From assembly GCA_965218945.1 (NCBI GenBank), contig OZ244718.1, positions 2,232,001 to 2,296,000 on the forward strand: a stretch of 64,000 bases of DNA, given 5' to 3'. Positions 59,090 to 64,000 of this stretch are shown here, piece after piece. The translations under genes were made by a program, and so were the position numbers. Every line of letters begins with the position of its first letter. Positions within the stretch are counted from its first letter, which is position 1. A model generated the notes under the pieces. The model did no database searches and was not told where the DNA came from. It worked only from the letters and a program-made list of their open reading frames with translations. This DNA is from DAOUJW01 sp965218945 (lineage in GTDB: Bacteria; Chloroflexota; Dehalococcoidia; Lucifugimonadales; UBA2985).

Positions 59090-59398
59090 TCACACTCCGC
59101 TGGGGGCCGTCCCTCGCTCCAGCCACACTTCCGTCCGGGCCGGAGAAGTGAGAAGGTTGTTGACCTTATCCACCACCTCCAGCCGGTCCTGGTGATGCTC
59201 CCAGTCCCGCCAGTCCTTGAGGGTGGACCAGTTGCTTATCACCAGGTGTATGCTCGGGTCCGACGCCAGGATGAGGGTCTCACCGGATATGTAGCCTGTC
59301 TGCTTGAGGGCGCGTGCCCTGAGCTCCACCAGAAGCTCCTCCAGCTCCGCCTCCCGGCCAGTGTTGACGTGACGCGACATTAGCACCTTAATAGCCAT
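59090..59398 (-). CDS. Antibiotic biosynthesis monooxygenase (ABM)-domain protein
   Basis: 102 residues, an alpha/beta dimeric ferredoxin-like fold: IKVLMSRHVNTGREAELEEL, LKQTGYISGETLIL, STLKDWRDWEHHQD. Small quinone or heme-degrading monooxygenases share the fold, but no catalytic residue decides function. ATG 59398 is chosen because AAGGAGG lies upstream; the longer frame has no SD. It overlaps the end of ogt by 11 nt. Confidence 0.75.
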   Translation of the reverse strand: MAIKVLMSRHVNTGREAELEELLVELRARALKQTGYISGETLILASDPSIHLVISNWSTLKDWRDWEHHQDRLEVVDKVNNLLTSPARTEVWLERGTAPSGV

Positions 59399-59966
59399 GA
59401 TTGTTACCCTCCTTCGCGGGCGGCGTCTGATTCCATATACTTCGTTCCATCTCAAGAAGCTCGCGCTTCATCCCAATCCCGTCCGGGCCTCCGTAGCCGC
59501 GGAGGTCTCCTCTCTCACCGACTACTCTGTGACACGGTACAATAATGGGCACTGGGTTGGCTCGCATTGCCTGTCCCACGGCTCGTGCGGCCCGGGGCCT
59601 GCCCATCTCCCTCGCGATCCATTGGTAGCTGCGAGTTTCGCCCCAGGGTATCGTGCGCGCCGCTTCCCAGGCTCTCTTCTGGAAGTCCGTTCCCTTCAGG
59701 TCCAGATCGTCCGGGAAGTCGGCTCTCTCTCCACTGAAATAGAGCTCCAGCCTGTGCCCAAGGCCCCCAAGAGTCTCCGGGTCCAACTCACCTCCGGCGC
59801 GCGACTCCGACATCTCCAGGCTGCTCAGGGCCTCTGAAGGATCGGAATGTGGGAGCGAAAGGCGCTGTATCCCTCTTGGCGACGCCAGAATTGCGATCCA
59901 GCCCTTGGTTGTGGATACAATCGCGTGGGCTGCTATTTCCTCTTTCCGATTATCCGTATTCACCAT
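59388..59966 (-). CDS. ogt: Methylated-DNA-protein-cysteine methyltransferase
   Basis: 192 residues. The active-site motif PCHRV has C145; WGETRSYQWIA and RAVGQAMRANP are the DNA-binding helices. N-terminal extension as in Ogt rather than Ada. It transfers the methyl group of O6-methylguanine to its own Cys, repairing DNA. The frame overlaps the ABM gene by 11 nt, so they are co-expressed. Confidence 0.92.
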   Translation of the reverse strand: MVNTDNRKEEIAAHAIVSTTKGWIAILASPRGIQRLSLPHSDPSEALSSLEMSESRAGGELDPETLGGLGHRLELYFSGERADFPDDLDLKGTDFQKRAWEAARTIPWGETRSYQWIAREMGRPRAARAVGQAMRANPVPIIVPCHRVVGERGDLRGYGGPDGIGMKRELLEMERSIWNQTPPAKEGNNHGY

Positions 59967-60192
59967 ATCCGTCCTGAAGGCTCAAGAGTATGCTGACCGC
60001 TTCCCGTCGGCGAGCCTGCCGACCAGTATACCATTATACCAAGATATGCTCCCTCCCAGACACCCGTGCCGGTCTGTATTGTCAGTGACGCAGAACGGGT
60101 ATATCGCTGAAATGAGCTAACGTAATAGATAGCTGTGCGCCCTGTATGCGACGGAAAGCATCTTCAACTTGAGGGTGTGGCGGTACGAGTGC
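59967..60192. other. Intergenic stretch, no feature recognised
   Basis: About 225 nt between ogt and the promoter of the last ACAD gene. Contains a TATAAT on the - strand at 60033-60038 but no good -35 for it. Confidence 0.3.
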
Positions 60193-60221
60193 TTGACACT
60201 ACACCGATAGCTGAATATAAT
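60193..60221 (+). promoter_or_regulatory. Consensus sigma70 promoter of ACAD paralog 6
   Basis: TTGACA (60193-60198), 17-nt spacer, TATAAT (60216-60221). Identical to the promoter of paralog 2 in both boxes and spacing. Confidence 0.85.
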
Positions 60222-60317
60222 TCCGTTCATCGCAGGCGACCACGCCTTCTACTTTGCTTTTGCAGTTTGAGCGGAGGGGGTGTGCCCGGAGGCCCGACTC
60301 AGATAAGGAGGACAAGC

Positions 60318-61544
60318 ATGGACTTTACACTGGCGTCATATACCCAGGAGCAAGAGCGGTTTCGGCTGGAGGTGAGGACCTGGCTGGAGGAGAACGTACC
60401 GGATGATATGAAGGACCCCATAGACGGGGACGACTTCACTTATGAACAGTACCAGTTCTACCGGGAGTTGTGGAGGAAGATGGGGGAGAAGGGATGGCTC
60501 TTTCCCACCTACCCCAAGGAGTACGGCGGCGGTGGAATGTCTGCCGACTACGAGGTGATCATAACTGAGGAGATGTCCAGTGCGAATGTGAAGGCCTGCA
60601 CCAGTCGCTCCCTGGTTTTCCAGACGCTGCTGGTTTGGGGCACTGAGGAGCAGAAGCAGAAGTTTCTACCCCCGCTGCTCAGGGGCGACGCGATTGTCTT
60701 CCAGAAGCTCACAGAGCCCCAGGGCGGCGCCGACCTGGCCAGCATTCAGAGCCGCGCCACGCAGGATGGCGACGACTGGCTTCTCAACGGCAGCAACATC
60801 TTCATAGGCGATCCGTATGACGTTGAATACATAGCCGGACCTATGGTCACGGACCCGGACGCGCCGCGGCATCGAAACCTTGGCTACTTCATGATTCCGG
60901 TGCCTTCGGACGGACTGGAGTTGAGGGAGATGAAGCTCCTTCCAAGCTCACGGAAGCAGGCCATCTTCCTGGACAACGTGCGGGTCTCCGGCGAACACCT
61001 GATTGGAGGCGTGAACCAGGGTTGGCAGGTCATGGGCACTCACCTGGAATTTGAGCACGGAGGCCGAGGCCGTGCGGTTGCCAGAGACGAGAACACCGAC
61101 AGCCTGATAGAGTACCTGAGGGAGACCAAGCACGACGGAGGCACCCTGGGCGGCGACGAGGTGGTTCAGCAGGTGGCAATGGATGCCGTTCTGGATGCCC
61201 ACGTCCAGGGGCTGTTGCTCCAGCGGACCTACTGGATGTACCAGAACCGCATGGAGATCCAGTACGAGGGCAACGTTGCCAACGTGCATGGTCGGGAGTC
61301 CAGCCTGCGAAACGCCCGGAGGATACGGGAGCTGTACGGTCCTTACGGGTTCTTGGGAACCAAGGAGCCCGGAGCGCCTCATGGCGGAGCGCAGGAGGTG
61401 AACCAGCGCTCTCGGGCGGGCCAGAACCACGCTGCCGGGAGCACCAACATAGCCAAGGTGATCCTCGCGCGGAGGATAGGGATAAGCCGGACCCAGGAGC
61501 GGGCGGCGCCTACAGCGTCCACCGCCACCAGCCACAGCAGCTAG
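60318..61544 (+). CDS. Acyl-CoA dehydrogenase family protein (paralog 6)
   Basis: 408 residues, paralog of those at 13507-24614 but located 36 kb away. MDFTLASYTQEQERFRLEVR, LTEPQGGADLASIQSRATQD, HRNLGYFMIPVPSDGLELRE, THLEFEHGGRGRAVAR and GSTNIAKVILARRIGISR. It lacks the conserved Gly before STN (AAGST). ATG 60318 has AAGGAGG seven nt upstream. A stand-alone copy with consensus promoter and terminator; probably dispersed by recombination or retained as a separately regulated isoform. Confidence 0.88.
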   Translation: MDFTLASYTQEQERFRLEVRTWLEENVPDDMKDPIDGDDFTYEQYQFYRELWRKMGEKGWLFPTYPKEYGGGGMSADYEVIITEEMSSANVKACTSRSLVFQTLLVWGTEEQKQKFLPPLLRGDAIVFQKLTEPQGGADLASIQSRATQDGDDWLLNGSNIFIGDPYDVEYIAGPMVTDPDAPRHRNLGYFMIPVPSDGLELREMKLLPSSRKQAIFLDNVRVSGEHLIGGVNQGWQVMGTHLEFEHGGRGRAVARDENTDSLIEYLRETKHDGGTLGGDEVVQQVAMDAVLDAHVQGLLLQRTYWMYQNRMEIQYEGNVANVHGRESSLRNARRIRELYGPYGFLGTKEPGAPHGGAQEVNQRSRAGQNHAAGSTNIAKVILARRIGISRTQERAAPTASTATSHSS

Positions 61545-61559
61545 TCAGTAGTTACTGAA

Positions 61560-61596
61560 AAAAGGGCCAGGGTTGAAAAAAACCTTGGCCCTTTTT
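61560..61596 (+). terminator. Intrinsic terminator of ACAD paralog 6
   Basis: Stem AAAGGGCCAGGGTT with AACCTTGGCCCTTT, one mismatch, followed by TTTTTG. Confidence 0.85.
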
Positions 61597-61671
61597 GTTT
61601 GCTCCGGTATGAGTCGTCGGGATGCTACGGAAGTTGGCTTCCCTTGACCTCTATCCAATCAGAGACCCCAG

Positions 61672-61941
61672 CTATTCTGCAGCGGCTTCGTCCGGCTCCA
61701 GCTTGGCCTCAGTCGCCATGGAAGCCAGCTTCTCCAAGTGGTCTTCTATGTAGCAGTGTCCGAAGTAGTAGACGTTGTACTCTTTTTCGTCCCTTGTCTC
61801 GCTGTACTGGCGCTTTGGCTCCAGGGAGTTGGACTGAAGGTAGCTGTCAACCTCGGCGTCCTCCGGGGTCGGCCCGCTGGGATCAAATAGAAGGAGGACC
61901 CGCTGCTCGGTTGGCGCTATGCTGATAACTTCAAGCTTCAT
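61672..61941 (-). CDS. Hypothetical protein
   Basis: 89 residues from ATG 61941 (GGAGGTG SD). KLEVISIAPTEQRVLLLFDP, then acidic residues and YNVYYFGHCYIEDHLEKLASM. No motif recognised. It lies 75 nt downstream of the DUF488 operon on the same strand. Function unknown. Confidence 0.6.
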   Translation of the reverse strand: MKLEVISIAPTEQRVLLLFDPSGPTPEDAEVDSYLQSNSLEPKRQYSETRDEKEYNVYYFGHCYIEDHLEKLASMATEAKLEPDEAAAE

Positions 61942-62015
61942 AGTGCTGCACCTCCATAATGCTGAATGCTGTACGCGATTATAGCCCATTCGCGGGAGGG
62001 CTACCAAGTAACACT

Positions 62016-62450
62016 TTACAGATGGACTATATCCAAGTCTCCCCAACTTCGTTGAAGGTACTCAGCCAAGAGCCGACGGTGACACTGGTCGGGCTTGTCC
62101 TCACTACACAGTAGACATGCGTTGGCAACGGTACGCTTAATCTGCATTTTCTCAATTCGGCGCTGCTCTATGAGCGCGAGAAACTCACTTTCGTAGATAT
62201 CCCAGTTCTTGTGGCCCTTGCGGTAGGAGTCCAGCATCTCTCTTGTTGGCGCCAACTCTGGCAAATGTACGTATTCCATGTGGCAGATCTTGCGAAGGAA
62301 GTATTCCAGGTCGTCCTTCTTAGAAAACCCTGCAAGCTGAGACATATTGCTCAAACGCACATCTATTATGCGCTTAGCCCCAGACACTCGAAGCAGTTCA
62401 AAGAAATCTGATGCGGACTTCTTCGTGAACCCAATGGTGTAAACCCTCAA
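62016..62450 (-). CDS. DUF488 protein B
   Basis: About 144 residues. VYTIGFTKKSASDFFELL, IDVRLSN and the C-terminal CLLCSEDKPDQCHRRLLAEYL are the DUF488 landmarks, including the CxxCHR-like motif. TTG 62450 is preferred because it overlaps the stop of DUF488-A by 4 nt (TTGA) and the family starts VYTIGF; ATG 62465 is the alternative. Function unknown. Confidence 0.8.
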   Translation of the reverse strand: MRVYTIGFTKKSASDFFELLRVSGAKRIIDVRLSNMSQLAGFSKKDDLEYFLRKICHMEYVHLPELAPTREMLDSYRKGHKNWDIYESEFLALIEQRRIEKMQIKRTVANACLLCSEDKPDQCHRRLLAEYLQRSWGDLDIVHL

Positions 62451-63082
62451 AACCCATCCCACCATTCTGTGTCGCTTTGGGCTGGTCTTCTGCTGACATA
62501 TGCCACCTTACTCTCCTGAATTCTCAGGGCATCTGCCACCACTTCAGACTTTGTGCGGAACAGGTCACCGTAGGGAGGCAACTTCAAAGCATCTACCAGA
62601 CGGCTCATAGTGGCATGGTGATTTTCCAGACTGCCGTCGGCGAGAACATGTTCAACGTCTATCCCGCGTTCCACAAGCGCACGAGCAATTAGCAGTGTAC
62701 GGTGGCAGTCCAGGGGGTCCTTCTCTGTACACATTATGGCAATCCGGCGATCACCGGCGTTACGAATCAAATACGCCAAACCGTCTTCAAACATATCCGT
62801 ATTCGCTATACGCTCGTAAAGCACACGCCCATCGGCATCGTAGCATGACTGGTCTGCAGGTCTGCCTCCAAGCTCCGCGCCGAGGAACATGTAGCTTATC
62901 CCGGCTGCTTCCAGCGCCTTCTCCATGAGGGCTTGATTGAATTGCGTCGTATACCGGCTGTATGGTGACGAGCGAACGTCAGCCACCTCATGCACGGTGT
63001 GCTGCTTCAAAAGAGCTATGAACTCATCTGGTGAATGATTGGAGTGTCCTATGGTAAATACAGGATACTGGGTTGTCTTCAT
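62447..63082 (-). CDS. DUF488 protein A
   Basis: 211 residues. FTIGHSNHSPDEFIALLKQH, ADVRSSPYSRYTTQFN and MCTEKDPLDCHRTLLIAR place it in DUF488. The C-terminal part is longer than in protein B. It begins 16 nt after the dual-OB gene ends. Function unknown; the Cys/His motif suggests a catalytic or metal site. Confidence 0.8.
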   Translation of the reverse strand: MKTTQYPVFTIGHSNHSPDEFIALLKQHTVHEVADVRSSPYSRYTTQFNQALMEKALEAAGISYMFLGAELGGRPADQSCYDADGRVLYERIANTDMFEDGLAYLIRNAGDRRIAIMCTEKDPLDCHRTLLIARALVERGIDVEHVLADGSLENHHATMSRLVDALKLPPYGDLFRTKSEVVADALRIQESKVAYVSRRPAQSDTEWWDGF

Positions 63083-63097
63083 GGTTTCGAATCTCAG

Positions 63098-63784
63098 TTA
63101 AGGCTCTATTACAGCAGCAATGAGTTTGTAGCTGTAGGTATATCCGTAGCTTTCAAACTGTTCTCCCAAGCTTACAGTAAGGAGTCGCTCACCAGTATAA
63201 CCACTAGGGGGTGGAGCAGAAAAGAACTCGTTCTCATAGAAGGTGTCAGTTATAACTAATGAATAGTCCTGATCGGCATGCCTAAAGTGGCCCCGTAGCC
63301 TTCGTCTGTTGTTTGCATAGACAGTTTCCGGTGATATCTCCAGCCTCTCAACCCGTATAAGTCGTAGGGAGTCTCTAAGGGAGTTGGCGAGCATGGATGG
63401 AACACGATCGTTCTCTCCGTATGAACTGCTGTAACCGTCAGGCCAGAGACCTTCCTCTGTGTCGATGAACGGGGTCAATTCGCTTGCATTGAACCTCCCG
63501 ACCCTCTTCCATTTAAGGTTAGGGGCAAGTAACCAATTCTCCTGCTGGTAACCCCCGGGTTGGGCTTCGGTAACAGGCACATCAATAATATCGAGGACTC
63601 TGGGACTGCTGCCGTCTTGATAACCGCATTCATTTGGAGCAACTTCCCCAGTTTCTCGTGTGCTCACTGGCCGAATCCATCCTCCAAGCCTGCCATCGGA
63701 TATTATTTCTTTACCTGCGATACAGCGCCCATTGTACTTACGTGAGTTTGCAAGGCACACGATACGCTTAACATCCACGGTCAT
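63098..63784 (-). CDS. Probable dual-OB-domain protein
   Basis: 228 residues. VKRIVCLANSRKYNGRCIAG, GGWIRPVSTRETGE and SSPRVLDIIDVPV followed by QQENWLLAP form a pattern I associate with proteins annotated as dual OB domain, found with DUF488 genes. Two beta-barrel-like halves of about 110 residues. First gene of the three-gene operon with the two DUF488 proteins. Function unknown; nucleic-acid binding is suspected. Confidence 0.6.
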   Translation of the reverse strand: MTVDVKRIVCLANSRKYNGRCIAGKEIISDGRLGGWIRPVSTRETGEVAPNECGYQDGSSPRVLDIIDVPVTEAQPGGYQQENWLLAPNLKWKRVGRFNASELTPFIDTEEGLWPDGYSSSYGENDRVPSMLANSLRDSLRLIRVERLEISPETVYANNRRRLRGHFRHADQDYSLVITDTFYENEFFSAPPPSGYTGERLLTVSLGEQFESYGYTYSYKLIAAVIEP

Positions 63785-64000
63785 CGATGTGATCCCTTGA
63801 ATAGAAATCTTCCATCAATGATATACTACCTTCAGGCTTTCTACAAGCACGCATGTTCAGAATGCCACGCCTTGCAGACGCCCGGTGTTCGTGCTACACT
63901 GAGCGAACAACAGAATAGAAGCCAAAGGCGCAAGGACTGCTCTGAGCAGACCTTTAAATCAGTCCCGAGAGGCTGGCAAGGCGGCAGGACCAAGAGAATA
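63785..64000. other. End of window, no feature recognised
   Basis: About 215 nt upstream of the dual-OB gene; no promoter or gene could be supported. Confidence 0.3.

Noticed and set aside
1..64000. tRNA genes
   Set aside because: None of the spacers I read shows a GTTCRANNC arm with a cloverleaf; no tRNA could be supported.

Overview
The window looks like chromosome of a fairly GC-rich, free-living bacterium of the Chloroflexota, most likely Dehalococcoidia/SAR202-like. This is an inference. It rests on the hspR-grpE-dnaK heat-shock operon, ClpC, a DUF5679 mini-protein, a DUF2680-type exported protein, a 5S rRNA gene with no other rRNA gene nearby, and above all a large family of acyl-CoA dehydrogenase (ACAD) and MFS carrier paralogs. 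No phage, plasmid or CRISPR locus was seen.

Layout. 0-9 kb: Na+/Ca2+ exchanger, crotonase-family enzyme, a tandem pair of unknown small proteins, M16 peptidase, MFS carrier, and an M42 peptidase gene cut by one in-frame TAG. 9-13.5 kb: a hicB antitoxin with a broken hicA, a structured-RNA candidate, Nudix hydrolase, an FrnE/DsbA-family gene with TGA exactly at the first active-site Cys codon (probable selenoprotein), a second MFS carrier and a hairpin-rich repeat region. 13.5-27.3 kb: the ACAD region, with six ACAD-fold genes in a row on the + strand, one more on the - strand, a third OFA-type MFS carrier, a PHP phosphoesterase, a 673-bp IS6-like unit with an 8-bp target duplication, and a small MITE. 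27.3-30.3 kb: alpha/beta hydrolase, second MITE copy and an ABC exporter. 30.4-40.4 kb: housekeeping (5S rRNA, rpsA, clpC, radA, larE, hspR-grpE-dnaK). 40.4-48 kb: an OmpR-type regulator/kinase/HtrA operon, hemL, larC and a sulfite-oxidase-fold enzyme. 48-57 kb: small proteins, two tandem crotonases, a fourth MFS carrier, a methyltransferase and dnaE. 57-64 kb: an AT-richer patch with a transposase scrap, a phd/PIN toxin-antitoxin pair, ogt, an eighth ACAD, and a tight operon of a probable dual-OB protein with two DUF488 proteins.

How the genes work together. ACADs, crotonases and OFA-type carriers suggest uptake and CoA-dependent beta-oxidation of organic acids, but no acyl-CoA ligase, thiolase or electron-transfer flavoprotein gene lies here, so substrates are unknown. 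Protein quality control is strongly represented (HspR/GrpE/DnaK, ClpC, HtrA under a two-component system, M16 peptidase). larE and larC imply a nickel-pincer cofactor pathway.

Most unusual points: the UxxC FrnE gene, the complete IS6-like cargo unit, the overlapping divergent promoters under an HspR-type palindrome, the DUF488-DUF488-dual-OB operon, and the conserved C-terminal tail shared by six ACAD paralogs.
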